Shown one piece after another: positions 51,370 through 60,384 of a stretch of 64,000 nt of DNA. Source of the stretch: Streptomyces laurentii (lineage in GTDB: Bacteria; Actinomycetota; Actinomycetes; Streptomycetales; Streptomycetaceae); NCBI GenBank assembly GCA_002355495.1, contig AP017424.1, positions 2,170,001 through 2,234,000 on the forward strand, read 5' to 3'. A program made the translations under genes and the position numbers. Under the pieces are notes generated by a model. It made no database searches and was not told where the DNA came from. It worked only from the letters and a program-made list of their open reading frames with translations. Every line of letters begins with the position of its first letter. Position 1 is the stretch's first letter.

Positions 51370-52728
51370 ATGCTGTCCGTACTGCGTGATCGCACCTACC
51401 GCCACCTGTTCACCGCCCAGGTCGTGGCCCTGACCGGCACCGGTCTGGCGACGGTGGCGCTGAGCCTGCTCGCGTACGACCTCGCGAAGGCCGACGCGTC
51501 CGCGGTGCTCGGCACCGCGCTGGCGATCAAGATGATCGCCTTCGTCGCCATCGCCCCGCTGGCGGGCGCGCTCGCCGACCGGATCCCGCGCCGGACGCTG
51601 ATGGTGGCGATGGACCTCACCCGCGCGACGGCCGCGCTCGCGCTGCCGTTCGTCACCCAGGTCTGGCAGATCTACGTCCTGATCTTCGTCCTCCAGGCCG
51701 CGTCCGCCGCCTTCACCCCGACCTTCCAGGCCACCATCCCCGAGGTCCTGCCCGCCGAGCGCGACTACACGCGGGCCCTGTCGCTGTCCCGGCTGGCGTA
51801 CGACCTGGAGAGCCTGTTCAGTCCGGCGCTCGCCGCCGGGCTGCTGACCCTGGTCTCCTCCGGCTGGCTGTTCGCCGGCACGGCGGCCGGGTTCCTGGCC
51901 TCCGCCGCGCTCGTGGTCTCGGCGGTCCTGCCGAAGCCGGCGCCGGCGGAACGTTCCGGCGGGGTGTACGCGAAGGCCGTCTTCGGCATCCGCCTGTTCC
52001 GGGCCACCCCGCGGCTGCGGGCCCTGCTCGCGCTGGACCTCGCGGTCGCCGCCGCCGGCTCGATCGTCTTCGTGAACACAGTCGTCCTGGTCCGCGACCA
52101 CTTCCACCGGCCCGCCGGGGCCCTCTCGCTCGCCCTCGGCGCGTACGGCGCGGGCTCGATGCTCGCCGCCCTGGCCCTGCCCCGTCTGCTGCGCCGGACC
52201 GGCGACCGGGCGGTGATGCTCCCGGCCGCCTTCGCGCTGCCCGTGATCCTCGCCGCCGTCGCCGTGCCGGCCGCCGTCGCGCCGAGCACCTGGTCCTGGT
52301 GGGCGGTCCTGGGCGCCTGGGCGCTGATCGGCGCCGCCTGCTCGGCCGTCCTCACCCCGGGCGGGCGGGTGGTCCGCCGCTCGGCCGCCGACCCGGACCT
52401 GCCCGCCGCGTTCGCCGCCCAGTTCTCCCTGTCCCACGGCTGCTGGCTGCTGACCTACCCGCTGGCCGGCTGGCTCGCCGCGGGCGCGGGCCTGCCGGTC
52501 ACCGCCGCGGTCCTCGGCGCCGTCGCGCTCGCCGCCACCTTGGCGGCCACCGCGCTGTGGCCCGCGCACGACCCGACGTACCTCGAACACACCCACTCCG
52601 ACCTGCCGCCCGGCCACCCCCACCTCGCCGGCTCCCGCCCCTCCCCCGCCGGCCTGCGCCATGCCCACCCCTACGTCATCGACCAGCACCACCCGACCTG
52701 GCCCCGTCTCTCCCCCACCGCCCGCTGA
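51370..52728 (+). CDS. MFS transporter with His-rich tail
   Basis: 452 residues from the ATG of MLSVLRDRTYRHLFTAQ; GGACGGAG lies 6 nt upstream. Twelve hydrophobic segments with LADRIPRRTLMVAMDL between helices 2 and 3, the MFS signature loop. After the last helix comes a His-rich cytoplasmic tail (EHTHSDLPPGHPHL, RHAHPYVIDQHHPTW) of a type that can bind metal. Together with the upstream ArsR-like gene, export of a metal or metal complex is suggested; the substrate is inferred. Confidence 0.85.
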   Translation: MLSVLRDRTYRHLFTAQVVALTGTGLATVALSLLAYDLAKADASAVLGTALAIKMIAFVAIAPLAGALADRIPRRTLMVAMDLTRATAALALPFVTQVWQIYVLIFVLQAASAAFTPTFQATIPEVLPAERDYTRALSLSRLAYDLESLFSPALAAGLLTLVSSGWLFAGTAAGFLASAALVVSAVLPKPAPAERSGGVYAKAVFGIRLFRATPRLRALLALDLAVAAAGSIVFVNTVVLVRDHFHRPAGALSLALGAYGAGSMLAALALPRLLRRTGDRAVMLPAAFALPVILAAVAVPAAVAPSTWSWWAVLGAWALIGAACSAVLTPGGRVVRRSAADPDLPAAFAAQFSLSHGCWLLTYPLAGWLAAGAGLPVTAAVLGAVALAATLAATALWPAHDPTYLEHTHSDLPPGHPHLAGSRPSPAGLRHAHPYVIDQHHPTWPRLSPTAR

Positions 52729-52796
52729 CCGCCGGCGGGCCCGCCCGATATTCGGGCACACGTGCGGGTGGGCGTCGGCAGTCGTAGGATCCGCCT

Positions 52797-54248
52797 ATGC
52801 CCGAGCTCACGCGCGGTCGGAAGCTGGTCGTCCTCGCGATCTGCTGTATGAGTCTGCTGATCGTCAGCCTCGACAACACCGCGCTCAATGTGGCGCTGCC
52901 GTCGATGCGGCGCGAGTTCGGGGCCTCGGTCGCCGGGATGCAGTGGACCGTCGACGCCTACGCGCTGGTACTGGCCTCGCTGTTGATGCTCTCCGGCTCC
53001 ACCGCCGACCGGATCGGCCGCCGCCGCGTCTTCACCGTCGGCCTGGTCGTCTTCGTGCTCGGGTCGCTGCTCTGCTCGCTCGCGCCCAGCCTGCCCGCGC
53101 TGGTCGCGTTCCGGATGGTGCAGGCCGTCGGCGGGTCGATGCTCAACCCGGTCGCCATGTCCATCATCACCAACACCTTCACCGATCCGGCCGAACGCGC
53201 CCGCGCCATCGGCCTGTGGGGCGGGGTCGTCGGCATCTCGATGGCGATGGGCCCGCTGGTCGGCGGGCTGCTCGTCGAGACGATCAGCTGGCGGGCGATC
53301 TTCTGGGTCAACCTGCCCATCGGTCTCGCCGCCCTGCTGCTCACCCTGCGCTTCGTCCCCGAGTCCCGCGCGCCCCACCCCCGGCGCCCCGACCCGGTGG
53401 GCCAGATCCTGGTGACGGCGCTGCTGGCCTCCCTCACGTACGCGATCATCGAGTCCAGCCTGCCGGTCGCCGGGGTCTCGGTGCTCGCCCTCGCCGGGCT
53501 CCTCTATTACGAGCCGCGGCGCCGCGAACCCCTCATCGACCTGCGGTTCTTCCACAGCGCGCCGTTCACCGGAGCGACCGTGATCGCGGTCTGCGCCTTC
53601 TCCGCGCTCGGCGGCTTCCTCTTCCTCAACACCCTCTATCTGCAGGTCGTCCGCGGTCTGTCGGCGCTGCACGCGGGGCTGTTCATGCTGCCGATGGCGG
53701 CGATGAGCCTGATCTTCGCGCCGCTGTCCGGCCGTCTGGTCGGGGCGCGCGGCCCGCGCCCGTCGCTGCTGCTCGCGGGCACCGCGATGACGGCGGGGGC
53801 GCTGATGTTCGCCGCCTTCCACGCGGAACGCAGCACTCCGCTGCTGTTCACGGGGTACGTGGTGTTCGGCATCGGCTTCGGCCTGGTGAACGCCCCGATC
53901 ACCAACACCGCCGTCTCCGGCATGCCCCGCTCCCAGGCCGGGGTCGCGGCGGCGGTCGCCTCGACCAGCCGGCAGACCGGGCAGACACTCGGGGTCGCGG
54001 TGGCGGGCGCGGTGCTCGCGGCGGGGCTCGGGGCGGTCCGGCACGCGCCCGGCGGCTGGAGCCTGGACGCGTTCCTGGCGGCGAGCGAACCGGCGTACTG
54101 GATCATCACCGGCTGGGGCCTGTGCGTCCTGGTCGCCGGCGCGGTGAGCAGCGGCGCCTGGGCCCGGCGTACGGCGCGGCACACCGCCGAACTGCTGCAG
54201 ACGGCGGACGGGGCTCACCCCACGCCGGCGAACGCTCCCCCGCGCTGA
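52797..54248 (+). CDS. EmrB/QacA-type MFS drug exporter
   Basis: 483 residues with 14 hydrophobic segments. A TAGGAT box lies 6 nt before the ATG, so it is probably leaderless. Motifs are MSLLIVSLDNTALNVALPSM (motif D1), GSTADRIGRRRVF (motif A), FRMVQAVGGSMLNPVAMSII and motif-C-like IGLWGGVVGISMAMGPLVGG. Family members expel hydrophobic drugs or antiseptics using the proton gradient. Its stop lies within a fragment encoded on the opposite strand. Confidence 0.88.
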   Translation: MPELTRGRKLVVLAICCMSLLIVSLDNTALNVALPSMRREFGASVAGMQWTVDAYALVLASLLMLSGSTADRIGRRRVFTVGLVVFVLGSLLCSLAPSLPALVAFRMVQAVGGSMLNPVAMSIITNTFTDPAERARAIGLWGGVVGISMAMGPLVGGLLVETISWRAIFWVNLPIGLAALLLTLRFVPESRAPHPRRPDPVGQILVTALLASLTYAIIESSLPVAGVSVLALAGLLYYEPRRREPLIDLRFFHSAPFTGATVIAVCAFSALGGFLFLNTLYLQVVRGLSALHAGLFMLPMAAMSLIFAPLSGRLVGARGPRPSLLLAGTAMTAGALMFAAFHAERSTPLLFTGYVVFGIGFGLVNAPITNTAVSGMPRSQAGVAAAVASTSRQTGQTLGVAVAGAVLAAGLGAVRHAPGGWSLDAFLAASEPAYWIITGWGLCVLVAGAVSSGAWARRTARHTAELLQTADGAHPTPANAPPR

Positions 54249-54401
54249 CCGGCGCTCAAATCGCCCTGCGCGGCCGCCGCCTCTTCCGCGAGCAGCAGAT
54301 CCCGGAGCCGTTCGAGGCCCGCCCGGGACTCCGCGTCGAGATCGCGGTAGAGCGCCCCGAAGGTGCGGTTGCCCGGGTCACGAGGTGACCCGGGCCGTCG
54401 T
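54216..54401 (-). pseudogene. 3' fragment of an unidentified gene
   Basis: A reverse-strand frame reads FGALYRDLDAESRAGLERL, RDLLLAEEAAAAQGDLS and ends at a stop inside the MFS 3' end. The residues and codons look protein-like, but the frame begins abruptly and has no start codon. It is probably the end of a decayed or truncated gene; the family is not recognised. Confidence 0.4.
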
Positions 54402-54417
54402 GCCGTACGTGCCAGTC

Positions 54418-54609
54418 CTACTCGGCGGCCTCCTGGCCGCCGGTCTCCTGCCGCGTACGCTCGCGCATCTTCTTCAGCAGCTCCTGCTTCCGCTCGTCGG
54501 CCTGGCGGCCTGCGGCGGCCCGGCTCTGCGCGTTTCCGTGCTGTTCGGCGCGGGACAGCTTCTTGCGCTGTCCGCCGACGCCGAGGAGGTTGTTGCGGCT
54601 CTTGGCCAT
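54418..54609 (-). CDS. DUF6243-like small basic protein
   Basis: 63 residues. GGAGGGGAG lies 7 nt before the ATG. MAKSRNNLLGVGGQRKKLSRA is highly conserved in Streptomyces, followed by a Gln/Arg/Glu-rich helix (SRAAAGRQADERKQELLKKM). Entirely hydrophilic, possibly RNA or DNA associated; the function is unknown. Confidence 0.8.
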   Translation of the reverse strand: MAKSRNNLLGVGGQRKKLSRAEQHGNAQSRAAAGRQADERKQELLKKMRERTRQETGGQEAAE

Positions 54610-54781
54610 GGGTGTCTCCCCTCCGGTGAGGTGGGCGTTCGGTCGATCGTCGGTCGCGGCGTGCGCGACGCGCTCACTCGTAGATCGGGAGATAGGAGTA
54701 CATGCCGTCGACGCTATCCCCTGCCCCGAGCCCTCGGCACCCGATTTTCCCGCCCCCCGCTCCCTCCCCCGGTCAACCGAC

Positions 54782-54803
54782 TGACAGATATTGAAATCTG
54801 TCA
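54782..54803. promoter_or_regulatory. Perfect inverted repeat TGACAGAT-N6-ATCTGTCA
   Basis: Eight-base arms with a 6-bp spacer, 67 bp before the aldo/keto reductase start, in an otherwise ordinary region. The size matches a TetR dimer site. The TetR gene directly downstream of the reductase is the natural candidate; binding is inferred. Confidence 0.5.
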
Positions 54804-54869
54804 TCCCCCATGTCATTCTCGAAGAGTGACAGCCGTCACGGACCGGATTCCGACTCCCAGGAGACCGTC

Positions 54870-55889
54870 ATGCTCCCCACCCGCACCCTCGGCACCACCG
54901 GCCCCCGCGTCTCCGCCCTCGGTCTCGGCTGCATGGGCATGTCCGCGCTGTACGGCGCGGCCGACCGCGCCGAGTCGATCGCGACCGTCCACGCCGCCCT
55001 GGACGCCGGGGTCACCCTCCTCGACACCGGCGACTTCTACGGGATGGGCCACAACGAGCTGCTGATCAACGAGGCGCTGCGCACCGCCCCGGCCGCCGCC
55101 CGCGAACGGGCGCTGACCAGCGTGAAGTTCGGCGCCCTGCGCACGGTCGAGGGCGGCTTCGGCGGGGTCGACGGGCGCCCGGCGGCCATCCGTAACTTCC
55201 TCGCGTACTCGCTCCAGCGCCTGGGCACCGACCACGTCGACATCTACCGACTGGCCCGGCTCGACCCGGACGTCCCCGTCGAGGAGACCGTCGGCGCCCT
55301 CGCCGAGCTGGTCGAGGCCGGCCACATCCGGCACATCGGACTGTCCGAGGTCGGCGCCGACACCCTGCGCCGGGCGGCGGCGGTCGCCCCGATCGCCGAC
55401 CTCCAGATCGAGTACTCGCTGATCTCCCGGGGCATCGAGGAGAAGATCCTGCCCACCGCCCGCGAACTGGGCATCGGCATCACGGCGTACGGGGTGCTCT
55501 CGCGCGGTCTGATCAGCGGCCACTTCGCCCGCGACCGCGAGCTGGCGCCCGGCGACTTCCGGGGCGCGAGCCCGCGCTTCCAGGGCGCGAACCTGGACCG
55601 GAACCTCGACCTCGTGGACCGGCTGCGCGCGGTCGCCGAGGCCAAGGGCGTCACGGTGGCGCAGACCGCCATCGCCTGGGTGCTCGCCCAGGGACCCCGG
55701 CACGGCGCGGACATCGTGCCGCTGGTCGGCGCGCGCACCCGCGAGCGGCTGACGGAGGCGCTGGGCGCCGTGGACGTCCCGCTCGACGCGGCCGATCTGG
55801 CGGCGATCGAGGCGGCCGTCCCGGCGGGCGCGGCGGCCGGCGCGCGCTACGCGGAGGGCCAGATGGCCCTCCTGGACAGCGAGCGCTGA
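54870..55889 (+). CDS. Aldo/keto reductase
   Basis: 339 residues; CAGGAG lies 6 nt before the ATG. (alpha/beta)8 barrel with LGLGCMGMSALYG, catalytic Asp and Tyr in LLDTGDFYGMGHNELL, and Lys in SVKFGAL. The fourth tetrad position, His in many AKRs, is Ala here (DIYRLARLDPD), a known variation of one subfamily. NADPH contacts lie in VAQTAIAWVLAQ and VPLVGARTRERL. It reduces aldehydes or ketones. It is followed within 31 bp by its likely regulator. Confidence 0.9.
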   Translation: MLPTRTLGTTGPRVSALGLGCMGMSALYGAADRAESIATVHAALDAGVTLLDTGDFYGMGHNELLINEALRTAPAAARERALTSVKFGALRTVEGGFGGVDGRPAAIRNFLAYSLQRLGTDHVDIYRLARLDPDVPVEETVGALAELVEAGHIRHIGLSEVGADTLRRAAAVAPIADLQIEYSLISRGIEEKILPTARELGIGITAYGVLSRGLISGHFARDRELAPGDFRGASPRFQGANLDRNLDLVDRLRAVAEAKGVTVAQTAIAWVLAQGPRHGADIVPLVGARTRERLTEALGAVDVPLDAADLAAIEAAVPAGAAAGARYAEGQMALLDSER

Positions 55890-55920
55890 CCGGGCCGGAC
55901 TCCCCGGTACTGTCGTGACC

Positions 55921-56511
55921 ATGGCCGTCACCGAGACCCTGACCGCAGAGCGCATCCTCGCCGCCACCGAGGAGGTGCTGCGCCGCTACGGCCCCGCGAA
56001 GGCGACCGTGGTGGACGTGGCCCGGGCGCTCGGCGTCAGCCACGGCAGCGTCTACCGGCACTTCCGTACGAAGGCGGCGCTGCGCGAGGCCGTCACGGAG
56101 CGGTGGCTGGAGCGGACCTTCGTCCCGCTCGCACCGTTCGTCGAGGGCTCCGGGCCGGCCGACGAGCGGCTGACCGGCTGGCTGACCGCGCTGTTCGACC
56201 TCAAGCGGACGAAGGCGGGCGGCGACCCGGAACTGATGGCCACGTTCAAGGTGCTGATCGGCGAGAACAGCGCGGTGGTCGACCGGCACGAGGAGCGGCT
56301 GGTCGAGCAGATCGCCCGGATCCTGGCGGACGGTCACCGCGCGGGCGTGTTCGCCGCCCCCGAGACGGACTTCCGCACCACGGCCCGCGCGGTCTTCGAC
56401 GCCACCGACCGTTTCCACAACCCGGCGCACGCGGCCGAGTGGGCCGGCCCGGACGCCGACGCGGCGTTCGCGGCGGTGGTGGCGCTGGTGCGGCGCGCGC
56501 TGCGGGCGTGA
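55921..56511 (+). CDS. TetR-family regulator
   Basis: 196 residues from the ATG of MAVTETLTAERILAATEEVL. HTH: TVVDVARALGVSHGSVYRHFRTKAALREAV (VDVAR through RHFRT). C-terminal helical domain with LTGWLTALFDLKRTKA and ARAVFDATDRFHNPAHA. Its start follows a TACTGT-like box, so it may have its own near-leaderless promoter as well as readthrough from the reductase. Confidence 0.9.
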   Translation: MAVTETLTAERILAATEEVLRRYGPAKATVVDVARALGVSHGSVYRHFRTKAALREAVTERWLERTFVPLAPFVEGSGPADERLTGWLTALFDLKRTKAGGDPELMATFKVLIGENSAVVDRHEERLVEQIARILADGHRAGVFAAPETDFRTTARAVFDATDRFHNPAHAAEWAGPDADAAFAAVVALVRRALRA

Positions 56512-56537
56512 CCCGGGCACGTCGCCTCGTCCGGATG

Positions 56538-56590
56538 CGTACGGGAAAGCCCCCGGTTCCGCTGGTCGGAACCGGGGGCTTTCCCGTACG
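56538..56590. terminator. Very long perfect terminator between tetR and glyS
   Basis: CGTACGGGAAAGCCCCCGG... pairs with its complement over 23 bp (56538-56560 with 56568-56590) around a 7-nt loop, with no mismatch. It lies between the convergent tetR and glyS genes and should end both. Confidence 0.85.
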
Positions 56591-56602
56591 GGATGCGGCT
56601 GA

Positions 56603-57985
56603 TCAGCAGCCGATGAGGCGGGAGGCCAGGTAGCCCTGGATCTGGTCCAGGGAGACGCGCTCCTGCTTCATGGTGTCGCGCTCGCGCACGGTCACCGCGT
56701 TGTCCTCGAGGGTGTCGAAGTCGACGGTGATGCAGTACGGGGTGCCGATCTCGTCCTGACGGCGGTAGCGGCGGCCGATGGCGCCGGCGTCGTCGAACTC
56801 GATGTTCCAGTTCTGCCGCAGGTCGGCCGCGAGGCCCTTGGCCTTCGGCGAGAGCTGCGCGTTGCGGGACAGCGGCAGGACGGCGGCCTTGACCGGGGCC
56901 AGGCGGTGGTCGAGGCGCATCACGACGCGCTTCTCCATGACGCCCTTGGCGTTGGGGGCCTCGTCCTCGGTGTACGCGTCGAGCAGGAAGGCGAGCATGG
57001 CACGGCCGACACCGGCGGCGGGCTCGATGACGTACGGCGTGTAGCGCTCGCCGGACTCCTGGTCCAGGTACGTGAGGTTGGCACCCGACGCCTTGGAGTG
57101 GGCGTTCAGGTCGTAGTCGGTGCGGTTGGCGACGCCCTCGAGCTCGCCCCACTCGCTGCCGCCGAACTGGAAGCGGTACTCGATGTCGGCGGTGCGCTTG
57201 GAGTAGTGGGAGAGCTTCTCCTGCGGGTGCTCGTACCAGCGCATGTTCTCCTCGCGCATGCCGAGGCCGGTGTACCAGTTCCAGCGCTGCTGCATCCAGT
57301 ACTCCTGCGCCTCCTCGTCCTCACCCGGCTTGACGAAGTACTCCATCTCCATCTGCTCGAACTCGCGGGTCCGGAAGATGAAGTTGCCCGGAGTGATCTC
57401 GTTCCGGAAGGACTTGCCCATCTGGGCGATGCCGAACGGGGGCTTCTTGCGCGAGGTCGTCTGGACCTGGAGGAAGTTGGTGAAGATGCCCTGGGCCGTC
57501 TCGGGACGCAGGTACGCGACGGAGCCGGAGTCCTGGGTCGGGCCGAGGTGGGTGGCGAGCAGACCCGAGAAGTTCTTGGGCTCGGTGAAGGTGCCCTTGT
57601 TGCCGCAGTTGGGGCAGTTGAGGTCGGTGAGGCCGTTCTCGGGGAGACGGCCGTGCTTCTCCTCGTACGCCTCCTCCAGGTGGTCCGCGCGGAAGCGCTT
57701 GTGGCAGGAGGTGCACTCGGTCAGCGGGTCGGTGAAGGTGGCGACGTGACCCGACGCCTCCCAGACCTCGGTCGCCAGGATGACCGACGAGTCGAGACCG
57801 ACGACGTCCTCGCGCGAGGTGACCATGTAACGCCACCACTGGCGCTTGAGATTCTCCTTGAGCTCGACACCCAGCGGTCCGTAGTCCCAGGCGGCACGCT
57901 GACCGCCGTAGATCTCGCTGCACGGGTAGACGAAGCCACGGCGCTTGCTCAGGCTGACGATGGTGTCGATCTTGTCGGCGGCCAC
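56603..57985 (-). CDS. glyS: Glycyl-tRNA synthetase (dimeric type)
   Basis: 460 residues from a GTG. Class II motifs: the N-terminal [21 protein letters not shown], motif 2 region [26 protein letters not shown], and motif 3 [20 protein letters not shown] [15 protein letters not shown] Cys2 pair CTSCHKRF and CPNCGNKG forms the zinc insertion. The C-terminal anticodon domain begins near [13 protein letters not shown]. It charges tRNA-Gly. I see no T-box in its leader. Confidence 0.97.
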   Translation of the reverse strand: MAADKIDTIVSLSKRRGFVYPCSEIYGGQRAAWDYGPLGVELKENLKRQWWRYMVTSREDVVGLDSSVILATEVWEASGHVATFTDPLTECTSCHKRFRADHLEEAYEEKHGRLPENGLTDLNCPNCGNKGTFTEPKNFSGLLATHLGPTQDSGSVAYLRPETAQGIFTNFLQVQTTSRKKPPFGIAQMGKSFRNEITPGNFIFRTREFEQMEMEYFVKPGEDEEAQEYWMQQRWNWYTGLGMREENMRWYEHPQEKLSHYSKRTADIEYRFQFGGSEWGELEGVANRTDYDLNAHSKASGANLTYLDQESGERYTPYVIEPAAGVGRAMLAFLLDAYTEDEAPNAKGVMEKRVVMRLDHRLAPVKAAVLPLSRNAQLSPKAKGLAADLRQNWNIEFDDAGAIGRRYRRQDEIGTPYCITVDFDTLEDNAVTVRERDTMKQERVSLDQIQGYLASRLIGC

Positions 57986-58450
57986 GGTGCTCTCTTCATT
58001 ACGACGACGAAGTGCGAATGCCCCAGGGTACCGGCGCCCGTACCTCCTCTTTCAAATCGGTTGTGCGTCGTCGAGCGGAAAGCGGGGGAAGGCGGCGCCG
58101 GGGCACCGGGCCGCCTCCCGACTTGTACGTGTCTGCCTGGATAAGAGCTCTGGCGTGACCTCGCCGGTCGGACCGCGGGGCCGAGGTTCCCCTCGACGAG
58201 GGTGCGGACGAGCGTCCGCCGGATGCCCTCCACGGCGGCGCGGGCCGCCGGCGGCATGGAGCCCCGGTGGGCGAGGCTCCGGCCGGCCGGCGAGGACAGC
58301 GGGGGCGTGGATCAGCCATGCGCGGACCGTACGGGGAGCCTCGGACGGTGAGACTCCCGACAGTGGGGCTCCGAAGGGAATCAGCGCAGGTCCGGACAGG
58401 TTTTCGGGTGAAGGACCGCACGTCTGTACGCCTGGACACACGTTCGGTAA
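57986..58450. other. Intergenic region without supportable gene
   Basis: About 465 bp between the divergent glyS and znuA. A reverse-strand frame starting at 58257 (PAARAAVEGIRRTLVRTLVE) looks coding for about 25 residues and then fades, perhaps a gene remnant. The right end holds the zinc-regulated promoter. Confidence 0.4.
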
Positions 58451-58451
58451 T

Positions 58452-58488
58452 TGACAATCGTTTCCACTCTTGTTGAAAATGGCTTTCA
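58452..58488 (+). promoter_or_regulatory. Two tandem Zur-box-like sites over the znuA promoter
   Basis: TGAAAATGGCTTTCA at 58474-58488 matches the TGAAAAT-type zinc-uptake-repressor box, and the related TGACAATCGTTTCCA lies at 58452-58466, 22 bp away. A TTGACA -35 (58451-58456) and -10 overlap them, so Zur with zinc would block RNA polymerase. The gene's ATG at 58488 is the last base of the right box. Binding is inferred from the motif and the zur gene in the same operon. Confidence 0.75.
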
Positions 58489-59489
58489 TGAACGTTCCCG
58501 GGCCGATACGACTGACCGCCGCCGCCGGAGCCCTCGCGCTCGGCCTCGCCACCCTGACCGCCTGCGGCGGGACCTCGGACGCGGCCGACCGTAAGAACGA
58601 CGGCAAGCTCCATGTGGTCGCGTCGTTCTACCCCGTGCAGTTCCTGGCCGAGCGGATCGGCGGCGGGCACGTCTCCGTCGAGTCCCTCACCAAGCCGGGC
58701 GTCGAGCCGCACGACCTGGAGCTCAAGCCCCGGCAGATCGGCCGGCTCACCGACGCCGACGTCGTCCTCTATCTGAAGGGCGTCCAGCCGGCCGTCGACG
58801 ACGCCATCGAGCTGGCGGGCGTCGAGCACACCGTCGACGCCACCACGCTCACCACGCTCGAAGAGCACGGCACCGAGGTCGGCCACGCGCACGGCGCGGA
58901 AGGGGCGGAGGGGGCGGCGGGCGAGGGAGCGGGCCACGAGGGACACGACCACGCGGCCGAGACCGGCGCCGGCGACCCGCACGTCTGGCTCGACCCGGTG
59001 AAGTACGCCGAGGTCGCCCGGGGCGTCGGCAAGGTCTTCGTCCAGGCCGACCCGGCCCACGCCGCCGACTACCGCAAGAACACCGACACCCTGGTGAAGC
59101 AGCTCGGCGCACTGGACACCGAGTTCAAGGACGGCCTGAAGAACACCGCCACCCGGACCTTCATCACCACCCACTCCGCCTTCGGCTACCTCGCCGAGCG
59201 CTACGGACTGGAGCAGGAGGGCGTCGCCGGCGTCGACCCCGAGGCCGACCCGTCCCCCGCCCGCGTCAAGCAGCTCCAGGACATCGCGCGCGCGGACAAG
59301 GTCTCCACGGTGTTCTTCGAGACCCTCGCCAGCGACCGGACCGCCAAGACCCTGGCGCGCGACACCGGTCTGCGCACCGACGTGCTCGACCCGCTGGAAG
59401 GCATCACCGACCAGTCCAAGGGCGACGACTACTTCCAGGTCATGCGCGCCAACCTGGCCGCGCTGCAGACCGCGCTCGGCGCCCGGTGA
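58488..59489 (+). CDS. znuA: Zinc ABC transporter substrate-binding lipoprotein
   Basis: 333 residues from the ATG 58488, consistent with a leaderless transcript from the Zur-controlled promoter; an in-frame ATG at 58479 is an alternative. Lipobox LATLTAC. Family features: VVASFYPVQFLAERIGG (with the first zinc ligand His of GVEPHDLELK), a His/Glu/Gly-rich loop (GHAHGAEGAEG, GHEGHDHAAETG) between the two lobes, DPHVWLDPVKYAEV and TTHSAFGYLAERYGLEQ. It captures zinc outside the cell. Confidence 0.95.
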   Translation: MNVPGPIRLTAAAGALALGLATLTACGGTSDAADRKNDGKLHVVASFYPVQFLAERIGGGHVSVESLTKPGVEPHDLELKPRQIGRLTDADVVLYLKGVQPAVDDAIELAGVEHTVDATTLTTLEEHGTEVGHAHGAEGAEGAAGEGAGHEGHDHAAETGAGDPHVWLDPVKYAEVARGVGKVFVQADPAHAADYRKNTDTLVKQLGALDTEFKDGLKNTATRTFITTHSAFGYLAERYGLEQEGVAGVDPEADPSPARVKQLQDIARADKVSTVFFETLASDRTAKTLARDTGLRTDVLDPLEGITDQSKGDDYFQVMRANLAALQTALGAR

Positions 59490-59583
59490 CCGCGCGACGC
59501 GGCGCGACGTCCCCGACCGCGACGCCCCGCACCCGAGCGCCCCACGACATCGAAGCTGTGAAGAAGAAGCAGAGGAGGCACGC

Positions 59584-60360
59584 ATGAGCACGCCCGTGAC
59601 CGGCGAGGCCGTCATCACCATCAGCGGCGCCACCGCCACCCTCGGCGCGCGTCCCGTGCTGCGCGGCGTCGACCTCACCGTCCGGCGCGGCGAGGTCGTC
59701 GCCCTGCTCGGCGCCAACGGCTCCGGCAAGTCCACGACCATCCGCGCGCTCATCGGCCAGGTGACGCTGACCGGTGGTTCCATCGACCTGTTCGGCACTC
59801 CGAAGAAGCGTTTCCGCGACTGGGCCCGGATCGGTTACGTCCCGCAGCGCACCACCGCCTCCAGCGGCGTGCCCGCCACCATCCGCGAGGTCGTCACCTC
59901 CGGTCGGCTGTCCCGCCGCCGGTTCGGCTGGCCGAACAAGGCCGACAAGGCCGCCGTCGAGCGGGCCATCGACCTGGTCGGCCTCGCCGACCGCGCCGGG
60001 GACTCCGTCTCCGCGCTCTCCGGCGGCCAGCACCAGCGGGTGCTGATCGCCCGCGCGCTCGCCTCCGAGCCCGAGCTGCTGATCATGGACGAGCCGATGG
60101 CCGGCGTCGACCTCGCCAGCCAGGAGATCCTCGCCGCCACCCTGCGCGAGCAGGTCGCCGGCGGCACCTCCGTCCTGCTCGTGCTGCACGAGCTGGGCCC
60201 GCTGGAGCCGCTGATCGACCGCGCCGTCGTCCTGCGCGACGGCTGCGTCGTGCACGACGGCCCGCCGCCCGAGGCCGTCGGCCAGCACGCGCTGCCCGGC
60301 CACGACCACGTCCACCCGCACGCGGCCGACGAGCCGCTCCGTACAGGTCTGCTGACCTGA
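59584..60360 (+). CDS. znuC: Zinc ABC transporter ATP-binding protein
   Basis: 258 residues; GAGGAGG lies 6 nt before the ATG. Walker A ALLGANGSGKSTT, Q-loop IGYVPQRTT, signature ALSGGQHQRV and Walker B LLIMDEPMAGVD. The C-terminal tail is His-rich (GQHALPGHDHVHPH), fitting zinc transport. Second gene of the znu operon, with 94 bp between it and znuA. Confidence 0.95.
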   Translation: MSTPVTGEAVITISGATATLGARPVLRGVDLTVRRGEVVALLGANGSGKSTTIRALIGQVTLTGGSIDLFGTPKKRFRDWARIGYVPQRTTASSGVPATIREVVTSGRLSRRRFGWPNKADKAAVERAIDLVGLADRAGDSVSALSGGQHQRVLIARALASEPELLIMDEPMAGVDLASQEILAATLREQVAGGTSVLLVLHELGPLEPLIDRAVVLRDGCVVHDGPPPEAVGQHALPGHDHVHPHAADEPLRTGLLT

Positions 60361-60384
60361 CGGCCGACGAGAAGAAGCAGACCC

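Noticed and set aside
54685..54714. Nine-codon reverse-strand peptide MYSYLPIYE
   Set aside because: Too short and without a ribosome site; no reason to call a leader peptide.
57986..58266. T-box riboswitch upstream of glyS
   Set aside because: I looked for a specifier loop and the antiterminator bulge sequence and saw neither.
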